Position numbers and translations under genes: made by a program
Shown here: piece by piece, positions 17,662 to 29,497 of the stretch
Numbering within the stretch: the first letter of the stretch is position 1
How the letters are laid out: every line of letters starts with the position of its first letter
DNA from: CAZVYN01 sp964631125
GTDB lineage: Bacteria > Eisenbacteria > RBG-16-71-46 > CAIMUX01
DNA length: 64,000 nt
Reading direction: 5' to 3'
NCBI GenBank assembly: GCA_964631125.1
Contig: CAZVYN010000004.1
Location: forward strand, 1 to 64,000
The notes under the pieces: model-generated
Database searches by the model: none
Told to the model about the DNA's origin: nothing
Seen by the model: the letters and a program-made list of their open reading frames with translations, nothing else

Positions 17662-18450
17662 TCATTTGCGCAGCACGTCCGCGAGCCAATCTTCCGTCGT
17701 GTAGAGACCGGCCGGTTGGCCGACGAGCCAACGCAGGGCCTCCACCGCGCCGCGCGCGAACGACGCTCGCTCGGTGGCGCGGTGGGTCAGTTCCAACAGT
17801 TCGCCGTCGCCTCCCAAGAGGACACGGTGCTCCCCCACACCTTCCGGTAGCCGCACCGCGTGTAGCCCGACCTCGCCTCGCGCGCGCGCGCCGACTCGGC
17901 CGCTGCGTCCGTGGATCTCTTCTCCGCCGCGTCGCTCACGCCAATCCGACGCGAGCGCGAGCGCGGTGCCGCTCGGCGCGTCCACCTTGGCGCCGTGATG
18001 GATCTCGACCAGCTCCATCTCCCACGCGGTCGGAAGGAGCGCCGCGGCCTGTCGCACGAATCGACGGAGGAGCGCGACGCCGAGGCTGAAGTTCGGCGCC
18101 CACAACACCGGGCCGGTGCGCGCGGCTTCGGTCAGCGCGGCGTGACCCGCCTCCTCCAGTCCGGTGGTGCCGCTCAACCAGGCGCAACGCAGCCGCCGGA
18201 CTTCGGCGGCGATGGCGGGAACCGCGCGCGACACCGTGAACTCGGCCACGGCGTCGATCGAGCCCGGCGTCGCCTGCTCCAGAACAGGAGAGACGCGCGC
18301 AGCGACATCCTCTTCCGCTCCGAGCGGAGCAAGCCGACGCTCGACCCTCAGCGCGACTTCGAAATCGGGCGCCTCTTCCAGGGCGGTGACGACGAGGCGG
18401 CCCATGCGTCCCGCCGCGCCGATGACCGCGACGCGCGCGCGGGCGTCCAT
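17662..18450 (-). CDS. dapB: 4-hydroxy-tetrahydrodipicolinate reductase
   Basis: DapB reduces the DapA product on the way to diaminopimelate and lysine. The 262-residue protein has the nucleotide-binding VIGAAGRMG near its start and the substrate motif EIHHGAKVDAPSGTA near the middle, where His and Lys act in catalysis. The ATG at 18450 follows GGGAGAG closely. A GTG at 18477, nine codons upstream and overlapping the dapA stop as GTGA, is an alternative that fits the overlap habit of this genome. It is the last gene of a long operon starting at secA, and 12-bp repeats lie downstream. Confidence 0.95.
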   Translation of the reverse strand: MDARARVAVIGAAGRMGRLVVTALEEAPDFEVALRVERRLAPLGAEEDVAARVSPVLEQATPGSIDAVAEFTVSRAVPAIAAEVRRLRCAWLSGTTGLEEAGHAALTEAARTGPVLWAPNFSLGVALLRRFVRQAAALLPTAWEMELVEIHHGAKVDAPSGTALALASDWRERRGGEEIHGRSGRVGARARGEVGLHAVRLPEGVGEHRVLLGGDGELLELTHRATERASFARGAVEALRWLVGQPAGLYTTEDWLADVLRK

Positions 18451-18473
18451 CTCTCCCGCCGAGGCGCGTCGAC

Positions 18474-19394
18474 TCACGGACGCACCGGCTGCGTCGAGGC
18501 GCCTATCTCCGGACGGAACCGCTCCGGCAGCGCGGCCATCGTCGCATCGAGGATCGCGTCGAGCCGCCGCGCGTTCGCTTCGCCCATCGGCACGAGCGGC
18601 AAACGCACCTCCTCGCGGATCCATCCCCAATGGGCGAGCGCATGTTTGACCGGCGCGGGATTCGTCTCGGAAAAGAGCGCGCGCGTGAGGGCGAAGAGCT
18701 GCTGGTGGATGGCGACGGCGTCATCGACCCGGCCCGCGCGGAAGGCGCGCACCATCTCTTGCAGCGCGGCCGGCGCGAGATGCCCGACGACACTGACGAC
18801 TCCCTTCGCGCCGACGGCGAGGAGCGGCAGCGTCAAGCTGTCGTCTCCCGACAGGACCGTGAGATCGGTGTCGCGACAGATCTCGGTCGTCTGATCCGGA
18901 TTGCCCGAGGCTTCCTTGATCGCGACGATCTCCGGTACCTGCGCCAGATGCGTCACCGTCTCGGGCAGCAGGTTGACCGACGTGCGCGATGGAACGTTGT
19001 AGAGGATGAGCGGGAAGCCGGCCGCAGACGCCACCGCCTCGAAGTGAGCGCGCAATCCGTCTTGGGTCGGCTTGTTGTAGAACGGCGTGACGACGAGCGC
19101 GCCGTCCGCGCCGAGGGAGCGCGCCTCACGCGTCAGTTCGATCGTCGTCGCCGTGTCGTTGCTCCCGGTTCCGGGAGCGACCCACGCGCGACCGCGGGTG
19201 CGCCCGACGACGAACTCGATGAACGCGCGGCGTTCCTCGCGCGTGACGGTGGCGCCTTCTCCGGTCGTCCCCAACGGAAGGACGCCGTCGACGCCGCCCG
19301 CCAGCAGATGGGCGAGCACGCGATCCGCCGCCTCGTAGTCGAGTTGGCCGTCGCGGAACGGCGTGACCATCGCAACGGAAACTCCCTCGAACAT
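18474..19394 (-). CDS. dapA: 4-hydroxy-tetrahydrodipicolinate synthase
   Basis: DapA condenses pyruvate with aspartate semialdehyde. The 306-residue TIM-barrel protein has GTTGEGATV at about 42-50, YNVPSRTSVNL near 135, and the Schiff-base Lys in VAIKEASGN near 161. The ATG lies at 19394. Its stop lies 23 bp before the dapB ATG, or overlaps the alternative dapB GTG. The gene order dapF-dapA-dapB places three diaminopimelate genes in succession. Confidence 0.96.
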   Translation of the reverse strand: MFEGVSVAMVTPFRDGQLDYEAADRVLAHLLAGGVDGVLPLGTTGEGATVTREERRAFIEFVVGRTRGRAWVAPGTGSNDTATTIELTREARSLGADGALVVTPFYNKPTQDGLRAHFEAVASAAGFPLILYNVPSRTSVNLLPETVTHLAQVPEIVAIKEASGNPDQTTEICRDTDLTVLSGDDSLTLPLLAVGAKGVVSVVGHLAPAALQEMVRAFRAGRVDDAVAIHQQLFALTRALFSETNPAPVKHALAHWGWIREEVRLPLVPMGEANARRLDAILDATMAALPERFRPEIGASTQPVRP

Positions 19395-19425
19395 CTTCGC
19401 CGCCTCCTTCTTTGCTGCGCGGATC

Positions 19426-20334
19426 CTATCCGACCTCGCCGCGGAAGACGATGCGCACCGGTCCCTCCAACCAGAGCGACCCCGGTTCCCCCGCGCGGGC
19501 CACGAAGCGATCGCCGCCGCGACTGCGCAGAGTCACGGGAAGTCGGCCGCCGCCGACCGAGATCGCCCAGGCCGCGGCCGAGAGAAGTCCGGAACCGCAG
19601 GCGAGTGTTTCGCCCTCGACGCCTCGTTCGAACGTGCGCACGACGAGGGTCCTTCCCTCCCAGCTCACGAAGTCCACGTTGGTCCCGGCGCGACCGAACG
19701 GCGCCGCCGAACGGATCCGGGCGCCCCACTTCGCGACGTCGATTCGATCGACGTCAGGGACGTGCGCGATCCAATGCGGGACACCGGCGTGCAGCCAGCG
19801 CGCCTGCGCGGCGATCGCGCTGGGCGGGTTCGGCACGCGAGACGCGGGAAGCCGCGGCCGTCGTTCGCGCGGGGCCGGCAGGCGGAGTGCGACACGATCG
19901 GCCCTCGAACTGCCCGCAGCGACGCCGGAATAGATGCGATTCGCGCCGACACGTCGAGCGACGAGAGGCGCGGCGCCGAATCGGAACGAGACGGTGTCGA
20001 TCTCCTGGCGGCCCGGGTCGCTCGCTTCATCCCCCGTCTCTCGCAAGAGAAAGAGCGCGACGCAGCGCGCGCCGTTGCCGCAGAAGGCGGCGCGCCCGCC
20101 GTCCGAGTTCCAATAACGCACCTGGATTTCGCCGCGCACTCGGTCGATCTGGAGCAGACCGTCGGCGCCGATGCCCCGGTGTCGATCCAGCCAGCGTCGA
20201 ATCGACGAGGCCGACGGCGGCGTCCGCTGCGCCCGATCGGCGCCGCGCGCATCGAGCAAGACGAAGTCGTTGCCGCCCCCCTCCACCTTCCAGAACTCGC
20301 GCGGGGGTCGCGCTCGATCCGTCGGCCGCGTCAT
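19426..20334 (-). CDS. dapF: Diaminopimelate epimerase
   Basis: DapF converts LL- to meso-diaminopimelate for peptidoglycan and lysine. The 302-residue protein has the two cysteines that act as acid and base: CGNGARC at about 84-90 and ETLACGSG near 255. KVEGGGNDFVLLDAR at 16-30 replaces the usual KMHGxGNDF(V/I). The ATG at 20334 overlaps the stop of the preceding Ig lipoprotein gene (ATGA). A 31-bp spacer leads to dapA. Confidence 0.93.
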   Translation of the reverse strand: MTRPTDRARPPREFWKVEGGGNDFVLLDARGADRAQRTPPSASSIRRWLDRHRGIGADGLLQIDRVRGEIQVRYWNSDGGRAAFCGNGARCVALFLLRETGDEASDPGRQEIDTVSFRFGAAPLVARRVGANRIYSGVAAGSSRADRVALRLPAPRERRPRLPASRVPNPPSAIAAQARWLHAGVPHWIAHVPDVDRIDVAKWGARIRSAAPFGRAGTNVDFVSWEGRTLVVRTFERGVEGETLACGSGLLSAAAWAISVGGGRLPVTLRSRGGDRFVARAGEPGSLWLEGPVRIVFRGEVG

Positions 20335-21725
20335 GGCGGCGAATCTCGCGCGGCGAGTTGGAGGCGGATGCCGTCGACCGTGCGGATCGGGCGCACCTCG
20401 ATCGCGGTCGGGAAGACACCGAACGGTTCGCTCGGCCCCGGATGGCCGTCGCCGTCGCGATCGCGAAAGGCGCGCAGGCGGTAGATGCCGGGCGGTACGT
20501 CGCTCCAGGCGACTTCGTATCCCTGCCCGGTGCGCACGATCTCCTCCGCGGCGAACGGCGCGTCGGGCCGCGTCGTCCACTCCCCGGAGGGCTGCACCAG
20601 TTCACAGACGATCGGCGCGGCGCATTCGACGCTGTCGCCTCGGGTCGACGCGATCCGTTCGTCCAGCTCGACCAGACGGACGCCCCAGGCCAGAGAGTCG
20701 GCGGCCGATGGAGCGGCGCCCGCTTCGGGGGTCGGTCCTGCGCCGATCGAGTCGGTCGTCGCTTCTTCGCGCGCGAGCTGCTCGAAGAGGCCGGCGCGCG
20801 CCGCGCCCGTGGGACCGAAGGCGTCGCGTTGCCCACGTGTCACCTCGACGAGACTGTCGCGCTCGGCGCGGAGCCGCACCCAGAGCGGCGGTTCGGCCCC
20901 TCGGCAGAGCGAGTCGATCACGGCGACCTTCACCGTGCCCGGTTCGTCGGCGTCGGCGATGACCAATTCGAAATCGATGGCGGCGCCGCTCGTGTCGGCG
21001 GGCACTGCGCCGATCGCCGTGCTGTCGACGCTCGCGCCCAGCACGATCGGCTCGTCGACGCAGCCGTAGCGGTCGTCGATCGGATCGAAGATGCGGTCTT
21101 GGTCTCGGTCGTAGAGCGAACAGAGACGCAGCGGTCGTCCGCGGGGAACGGCCTCGAACTGGAAGATGCCCTGCTCATCGGCCTGCGTGAAGCGCAGCGG
21201 ATCCGGCGGCGCGCCTTCTTCGCTCGTGTCCGGCGCCGCCGACTCGTACGGCCAGAGAAACACCCACGCCCCTTTGCCCGGATAGCGTTGCCCGAGGACC
21301 GAACCGCGCAGCCGGCCGTCGTCGAGCCGCTCGCCGGTGGCGAAGACGACGAAGACGGTCCGACCGAAGTCGTTCTTCCGTCGATCGGTGATCGTCGCGG
21401 AGAGCGCCGCCACGTAGGTCACATCCGGCGAGAGCGGCGTCTCCAGCAACAATTCCCAACGATCGTCGACCCACCGCCTCGACGAGATCTGCGCCGGGGG
21501 CGAGAGCACGAAGCCGCGCTCCACCGACGCCTTGTCCATCCTCTCGTCGAAGACGAAAGCCAGGCTGTCGATCGGTCCGACGTTGACCGCGCCCGAGTCC
21601 GGAAACGACCGAGCCAGCCGCGGCGAGCGATCATCCAAGGGACCGCCGGTCGGCGATTCGATCCGCGCGCAACCGACGAACGTGAGCGTCGCGACGAGCA
21701 GCGCCAGTCGGACGCGCGCGATCAC
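20331..21725 (-). CDS. Lipoprotein with bacterial Ig-like (SbsA-type) domain
   Basis: The 464-residue product has a short signal peptide with a lipobox ending FVGC at about residues 16-19. Residues about 30-125 form a Big_5/SbsA-like domain (SFPDSGAVNVGPIDSLAFVF is typical), followed by several beta-rich modules with EGIFQFEAVPRGRPLRL-like carboxypeptidase-regulatory character. The pattern matches Ig-like lipoproteins common in FCB-group genomes, whose role is unknown. The GTG start at 21725 overlaps the argF stop (GTGA), and its own stop overlaps dapF (ATGA). Its place inside a housekeeping operon suggests steady expression rather than a mobile origin. Confidence 0.78.
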   Translation of the reverse strand: MIARVRLALLVATLTFVGCARIESPTGGPLDDRSPRLARSFPDSGAVNVGPIDSLAFVFDERMDKASVERGFVLSPPAQISSRRWVDDRWELLLETPLSPDVTYVAALSATITDRRKNDFGRTVFVVFATGERLDDGRLRGSVLGQRYPGKGAWVFLWPYESAAPDTSEEGAPPDPLRFTQADEQGIFQFEAVPRGRPLRLCSLYDRDQDRIFDPIDDRYGCVDEPIVLGASVDSTAIGAVPADTSGAAIDFELVIADADEPGTVKVAVIDSLCRGAEPPLWVRLRAERDSLVEVTRGQRDAFGPTGAARAGLFEQLAREEATTDSIGAGPTPEAGAAPSAADSLAWGVRLVELDERIASTRGDSVECAAPIVCELVQPSGEWTTRPDAPFAAEEIVRTGQGYEVAWSDVPPGIYRLRAFRDRDGDGHPGPSEPFGVFPTAIEVRPIRTVDGIRLQLAARDSPP

Positions 21726-22639
21726 CCCATGGCCCAGGCGAGGATCGCCTTCTGTCCGTGGAGTCGGTTGCCCGCCTGTTCGAAGACGATCGACTGCGGA
21801 CCGTCCATCACCTCGTCGGTGATCTCCTCGCCGCGATGGGCGGGCAAGCAGTGCAGGACGAGCGCCTTCGGCGCGGCCAGCGCGAGCAACTTCGAATCGA
21901 GTCGATACGGCGGGAAGACCTTACGTCGCTTCTCCGCCTCGGCCTCTTGTCCCATCGAGGTCCAGGTGTCGGTGTAGATGACGTCCGCGCCGCGCACCGC
22001 GTCCTCGGCCGAGCGAGTGAGCGTGAGCTGGCCGCGTCCGTTCGCCCGAGTGCGCGCGACGACCCCGGCGTCGGGGTCGTATCCCTCGGGCCCGGCGAAC
22101 CAGAAGTCGAAGCCGTAGGCGAGCGCGGCGTCCATCCAGGAGTGGACCATGTTGTTCCCGTCGCCCAGGTAGCAAACCTTGATCTTGTCGAGATCGAGCC
22201 CCTTCTCCTGCAGCGTGAACAGATCGCAGAAGACCTGACAGGGATGCACCGCGTCGGTCAGACCGTTGATGACCGGGATCTTCGAGGAGTGCGCGAGCTC
22301 TTCGACCTGCGCCTGCGCGAAGGTGCGGATCATGATGCCCGAGAGCATGTGGCTGAGGACGCTGGCCACGTCGTGCACCGATTCGCGTTTCCCCAATCCG
22401 ATCTCTTGATCGGTGATGTAGAGCGCATGCCCGCCGAGTTGCCGCATGCCGACCTCGAACGAGACGCGCGTGCGCAGGCTCGGCTTCATGAAGACACACC
22501 CGAGCGTCCGGCCGGCCAAGCGGACGCTGCTCTCCCCCGCGCGCCAGTCGCGTTTCAGTTCATGCGCGAGCGCCAGGAGCGAGTCGAGGCTCGCGCGATC
22601 GAAGTCGGACAGGGTCAGGAAATGGCGCACAGAGTCCAT
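21722..22639 (-). CDS. argF: Ornithine carbamoyltransferase
   Basis: ArgF makes citrulline from ornithine and carbamoyl phosphate. The 305-residue protein has the carbamoyl-phosphate loop KPSLRTRVSFE at about 52-62 (Leu in place of the common Thr of STRT), HPCQ near 133, and HCLPAHRGEEI near 265. The Leu variant raises the possibility of an acetylated ornithine substrate, but HCLPAHRG and overall similarity favour ornithine. The ATG is at 22639. It follows hslU by 24 bp and overlaps the Ig lipoprotein gene. Confidence 0.92.
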   Translation of the reverse strand: MDSVRHFLTLSDFDRASLDSLLALAHELKRDWRAGESSVRLAGRTLGCVFMKPSLRTRVSFEVGMRQLGGHALYITDQEIGLGKRESVHDVASVLSHMLSGIMIRTFAQAQVEELAHSSKIPVINGLTDAVHPCQVFCDLFTLQEKGLDLDKIKVCYLGDGNNMVHSWMDAALAYGFDFWFAGPEGYDPDAGVVARTRANGRGQLTLTRSAEDAVRGADVIYTDTWTSMGQEAEAEKRRKVFPPYRLDSKLLALAAPKALVLHCLPAHRGEEITDEVMDGPQSIVFEQAGNRLHGQKAILAWAMG

Positions 22640-22663
22640 GGGGCTCGCGGGTCTCCTTTCGGA

Positions 22664-24016
22664 TCAGAGGATGTACTGACTGACGTCTCGTTCGCGGGGC
22701 AGTTTGCCCAGGCGCTGCGCCACTTCACGCTCGCCGAGCACGACCGTGTCGACGCCCAGGTCGGGCGCGCGGAAGAGCAGGTCTTCCAGCAACGTGTAGA
22801 GCACGGCATGCAGCCGCCGCGCGCCGAGGTTCTCGCGCGTCCGGTTCATCTCGAAGGCGGCGTCCGCGATCCGCTCGCACGCGCCCGGGGTGAGCTCGAG
22901 CGCGATCCCCTCGGTGGCGAAGAGCATCTGGTACTGACGCAGGAGCGACGTCTTCGGCTCGGTCAGCACGCGCAAGAGGTCGTCGGCGGAGAGAGCGCGC
23001 AGCTCCACGCGGATCGGGAAGCGTCCCTGCAATTCCGGCAAGAGATCGGACGGACGCGCGGTGTGGAACGATCCGGCCGCGATGAAGAAGACATGGTCGG
23101 TGCGCACCACGCCGTAGCGCGTGGCGACGGCCGCGCCTTCGACCAGCGGCAGGAGATCTCGTTGCACCCCTTCGCGCGAAACCTCCGGACCGTTCGAGCC
23201 GCGCGGACCGCACAGCTTGTCGATCTCGTCGATGAAGACGATGCCCGATTGCTCCGCGCGGCGGATCGCCTCGGCCATCAGGTCGTCGCGATCGACCAGG
23301 CGGCGCGACTCCTCTTGCTGCAAGACCTCGCGCGCCTCCGCCACCGAGAGTCGTCGGCGACTCTTGCGCGGAGGAAAGAGCGACTCCAGCGAACCGCCGC
23401 CGCCTTCGGTCGGCGGGCCGAGCCCGAGCTGCGAGCAGAACTCGAGCGCATCGGGGTTCGGCTGGGTCACATCGACCTGGACGGGACGCTGATCGAGCGC
23501 TCCACTCAGCAGCGCGGCGCGAAGCGCACGCCGCTCTGTTTCCCAGCGTTCCCGGGCGGCCGGATCGTGCTCACCCGAGGGTCCGCGCTTGCGCGGCGAA
23601 AGCAGGTTCAGCAAGCGCTCTTCGGCCTGCTTGCGCGCCCGCGGCGCCGCGCGCTCCGTCCGCTCTTGCTGCAACAACGCGACCGAGGCCTCGACCAGAT
23701 CTCGCACGATCGAGTCGACGTCCCTTCCGACGTAGCCGACCTCGGTGAACTTCGACGCCTCGACCTTGACGAACGGCGCCGACGACAGGCGCGCCATCCG
23801 CCGAGCAATCTCGGTCTTGCCGACGCCGGTCGGGCCGATCATCAGGAGGTTGGCCGGCGTGATCTCGTCGCGGAAGGCGGGATCGACCAGGCCGCGGCGA
23901 CGTCGATTGCGCAGACCGATCGCGACCGCGCGCTTCGCCTCTGGTTGACCGATCACATACTCGTCCAACGCCGCCACGATCTCGCGCGGCGTGCGTTCGT
24001 GGATCGGAAGCGTCAT
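22664..24016 (-). CDS. hslU: HslUV protease ATPase subunit
   Basis: HslU is the AAA+ unfoldase that feeds proteins to HslV. The 450-residue protein carries Walker A GPTGVGKTE near 54-62, Walker B IVFIDEIDKLCG near 255, and a variable I domain between them. The C-terminal ERDVSQYIL resembles the tail that inserts into HslV and activates it. The ATG is seven bases after the hslV stop. The xerC-hslV-hslU order is conserved in many bacteria. Confidence 0.96.
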   Translation of the reverse strand: MTLPIHERTPREIVAALDEYVIGQPEAKRAVAIGLRNRRRRGLVDPAFRDEITPANLLMIGPTGVGKTEIARRMARLSSAPFVKVEASKFTEVGYVGRDVDSIVRDLVEASVALLQQERTERAAPRARKQAEERLLNLLSPRKRGPSGEHDPAARERWETERRALRAALLSGALDQRPVQVDVTQPNPDALEFCSQLGLGPPTEGGGGSLESLFPPRKSRRRLSVAEAREVLQQEESRRLVDRDDLMAEAIRRAEQSGIVFIDEIDKLCGPRGSNGPEVSREGVQRDLLPLVEGAAVATRYGVVRTDHVFFIAAGSFHTARPSDLLPELQGRFPIRVELRALSADDLLRVLTEPKTSLLRQYQMLFATEGIALELTPGACERIADAAFEMNRTRENLGARRLHAVLYTLLEDLLFRAPDLGVDTVVLGEREVAQRLGKLPRERDVSQYIL

Positions 24017-24023
24017 CGAGACC

Positions 24024-24635
24024 TCATGGCGAGGGCGGCGGACCTGTCTCGTTCGTCAGTGATTCCGCGAGGGATTCGGGCAGTGAGAGCACACGAAGCG
24101 AACCGCCGGTGAAGATACAGACCTCGCTCGCGATCTTCAAAGACTCCTCGACCAGCCGCGCGACGTCGAAATCGGTGTGACGCCGCAGCGCGCGACACGC
24201 CGCCATCGCGTAGGGCCCGCCCGATCCGATCGCGACGATGCCGTCATCAGGCTCGATCACATCGCCCGATCCCGTGATGACCAGCGCCTGCGTGACATCG
24301 ACCACGGCGAGTTGCGCCGAGAGCGTCCGGAGGATTCGATCGGTCCGCCACTCGCGCGCCAAGGTGACCGCGGCGCGCCGCAGGTCGCCCGGGTTCGATT
24401 CCATCGCCGCCTCGAATCGCTCGAAGAGCGTCAGTCCGTCGGCCGCGCTTCCCGCGAATCCCGCCAGGACCGCTCCGCCCGATAGACGCCGGATCTTGCG
24501 CGCGGTCCGCTTCAGAATCGTCTCGCCCAACGTGACCTGTCCGTCTCCGCCCAGCGCCGCGCAGCCGTTGGAGACCACGCCCAGGATCGTCGTGGAGCGG
24601 AGGCGACGGTCCGCCGGGAGCGGTTCAATTCGCAC
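24024..24635 (-). CDS. hslV: HslUV protease peptidase subunit
   Basis: HslV is the proteasome-like threonine peptidase. The core begins TTILGVVSNG and contains GGDGQVTLGE, AGFAGSAADGLTLFERFE and GSGGPYAMAACRAL, all typical. The catalytic Thr is preceded by about 14 residues if translation begins at the GTG at 24635, so a short propeptide ending RS must be removed; short HslV propeptides are known in other bacteria. No ATG lies nearer the Thr. The GTG overlaps the xerC end by 11 bp. The length of 203 residues is slightly above the usual 175-180, partly from the propeptide and a Pro-rich end. Confidence 0.93.
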   Translation of the reverse strand: MRIEPLPADRRLRSTTILGVVSNGCAALGGDGQVTLGETILKRTARKIRRLSGGAVLAGFAGSAADGLTLFERFEAAMESNPGDLRRAAVTLAREWRTDRILRTLSAQLAVVDVTQALVITGSGDVIEPDDGIVAIGSGGPYAMAACRALRRHTDFDVARLVEESLKIASEVCIFTGGSLRVLSLPESLAESLTNETGPPPSP

Positions 24636-25571
24636 GGGGATGCGCCTCCTCGAACGCGCGTCGCAGCGTCTCGATCGAGACGTGGGTGTAGACCTGCGTC
24701 GTCTGGAGGCTGGCGTGTCCGAGGAGTTCCTGGATCGAGCGGAGATCGGCCCCGTGGTCGAGCATGTGGGTCGCGAAGGAGTGCCGCAGGACGTGGGGAG
24801 AATGGCCGCCCGCGCGCGCCACCTGGCTGAGCCGTCGCGCCACGATGCGCTGCACCGTCCTGCCGCTGAGTCGGCCGGTTCGCCCCGGGAAGAGGGGACC
24901 GTCGGCCGACACGCCGCGCGCCCTCGAGCTAGCGAGATGCGCTTCGAGCGCCGCCTGAGCCTTCGGCCCGAACAGCAAGAGCCGCTCCTTGTTGCCCTTG
25001 CCGAGCACCCGGACATTGCGCCGCTTCACGTCGACCGCCGCACGGTCCAGCCCGACCAGTTCCGAAAGGCGCATGCCGGTCCCATAGAGCAGCTCGAGGA
25101 TGGCGCGGTCGCGCGCGGCGTCGGGAGAGTCCTCCCACGCGTGGTCCAACAGGCGCGCCAGTTCGTCCTCGGCGACGAGTTTCGGGAGACGCGTCCCGAC
25201 CTTCGGCGAGGCGATCCCCGCCGTCGGGTCGGCGGCCAATAGGCCGCGTTTCACCAGGTATCGGAAGAACGAACGCAGACCCGCCAAGTGACGCTGTTGC
25301 GAGCGAGCGCTCTGCCCGGCGGTCTGGAGCACCCCCAGATGGCCCCGCACGGCGTCTCGCGTGATCGCAGTCAGGTCGACTGCGCCGCTCGCTGCCGACC
25401 GGGAGACTCGCTGGAGGAAGGCGCTGACATCGCCGGAGTAGGCGCTGAGCGTGTGCTCGCTCTTCCCTTCGATCGATCGGAGCTGCCGCTCCCAGTTCTT
25501 CAATGCGGCTTCGAGCGCCGGCGCGAGGTTCGACGCGAGGTTCGGCGCGAGTTGCGGGTCAGGTTCCGGGC

Positions 25572-25575
<4 letters not shown>
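24625..25575 (-). CDS. xerC: Tyrosine recombinase XerC/XerD type
   Basis: This recombinase likely resolves chromosome dimers at dif. The 316-residue protein has the SAM-like N-terminal domain (about 20-105) and the catalytic set: Arg in TGMRLSELVGL, Lys in GKGNKERLL, HVLRHSFATH, and LGHASLQTTQVYTHV with the nucleophile Tyr. The GTG at 25575 overlaps the secA stop (GTGA). Residues 5-20 are encoded by a 12-bp tandem repeat. The context secA-xerC-hslV-hslU is chromosomal, so this is not a phage or integron integrase. Confidence 0.92.
25520..25571. repeat. 12-bp tandem repeat at the secA/xerC junction
   Basis: Four consecutive 12-base units of the form GGCGCGAGGTTC, the last one or two degenerate, occupy 25520-25567 and a partial unit follows. 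They encode the N-terminal linker of XerC and end at the secA stop (25572-25574). Confidence 0.88.
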
Positions 25576-28751
<3,176 letters not shown>

Positions 28752-28803
28752 GAGATCTGGGCTCCGGGGTTTGGACGCCGGTCGGTCTGGTCGGCGAACG
28801 CGG

Positions 28804-28833
28804 ATTCTAGGCAGCGGTCGGAAACGGGGTCAA
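28804..28833 (-). promoter_or_regulatory. Probable sigma-70-type promoter of secA
   Basis: On the minus strand a -35 box TTGACC (28828-28833) and a -10 box TAGAAT (28804-28809) are separated by 18 bases. Transcription would begin about 45 bases before the secA ATG. Confidence 0.6.
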
Positions 28834-28846
28834 GGCGCGCGGCCGG

Positions 28847-28882
28847 TCACGGCAGCGCTCACGGCAGCGCTCCGGGCAGCAG
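28847..28882. repeat. 12-bp tandem repeat over the stop of the lipid-kinase-like gene
   Basis: Two exact units of TCACGGCAGCGC (28847-28858, 28859-28870) and a degenerate third (28871-28882). The second unit contains the stop codon of the adjacent gene. Confidence 0.85.
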
Positions 28883-29443
28883 CATCATCGCGAAGCCCGC
28901 TCCGAGCGGAATCCTCAGGTTGTCATCCAGCGGCACCGGCAAAAGTTCGAAGAGCGTGGCGACGACACTGCCGACCACGATCCTCAGGATGCCGGGCGCG
29001 GATCCTGGATACAGGAAACCGACGATCAGGCAGCAGACCAGACAGGCCAGGCTCCCTTCGAGACTCTTGTCCAAGATCTTGGTGCGTCCCCAACGTCGAC
29101 CGATGAGCGCGGCGGCCGCGTCGCCGACGATGAGGAAACCGAGTACGGTGACGGCGATCGGTTTCGGGAACGCGAAGACACAGACCAACGCCGCGATGAG
29201 CAGATAGGTCGAGCCCAACAGATTGAATCGTTCGTGCTCGCGCAGAACCCTCCCCAAGAGGAAGTAGAACGCTCGCCGGAAGCGCGGCTCGTGCAGCCGG
29301 ATCGCGTCGAAGGCCAGGACGAGGATGGTGACCACGGCCAGCACGCGACGTGAGAGATCGGTCGGGGCAAAGTAGATCGCGATAGGTAGAGCGATGCTCG
29401 AGATATGGATCGTCTTGCGCGCCATCTCGGAGCTGTATCGCAT
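28859..29443 (-). CDS. Polyprenol/diacylglycerol kinase-like membrane protein
   Basis: The 194-residue protein has about six hydrophobic segments. It shows the pattern of the dolichol kinase / CTP-dependent lipid kinase family (SEC59, VTE5, bacterial diacylglycerol/polyprenol kinases): ARKTIHISSI near residues 8-17, IVGDAAAALIGRRWG near 105-119, KSLEGS near 126, and LLPVPLDDNLRIPLGAG near the end. It probably phosphorylates a prenol or a diacylglycerol; the substrate cannot be told from sequence. The ATG is at 29443. It lies 54 bp after slt, probably in the same transcript. Confidence 0.82.
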   Translation of the reverse strand: MRYSSEMARKTIHISSIALPIAIYFAPTDLSRRVLAVVTILVLAFDAIRLHEPRFRRAFYFLLGRVLREHERFNLLGSTYLLIAALVCVFAFPKPIAVTVLGFLIVGDAAAALIGRRWGRTKILDKSLEGSLACLVCCLIVGFLYPGSAPGILRIVVGSVVATLFELLPVPLDDNLRIPLGAGFAMMLLPGALP

Positions 29444-29497
29444 CCGCGAGATCCTAGCAGAGGCGGAGCCGGCCGCCCCGCCTGTCGCCCCCTCCGA

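Noticed and set aside
16970..17731. Minus-strand open frame crossing the N gap with a TQPE repeat
   Set aside because: It is produced by the 12-bp tandem repeat and the antisense of rpsT, and it spans an artificial gap.
21722..22639. Acetylornithine carbamoyltransferase instead of ornithine carbamoyltransferase
   Set aside because: The SLRT variant is suggestive, but HCLPAHRG and the overall pattern fit ornithine enzymes; the other distinguishing residues cannot be assigned reliably by eye.
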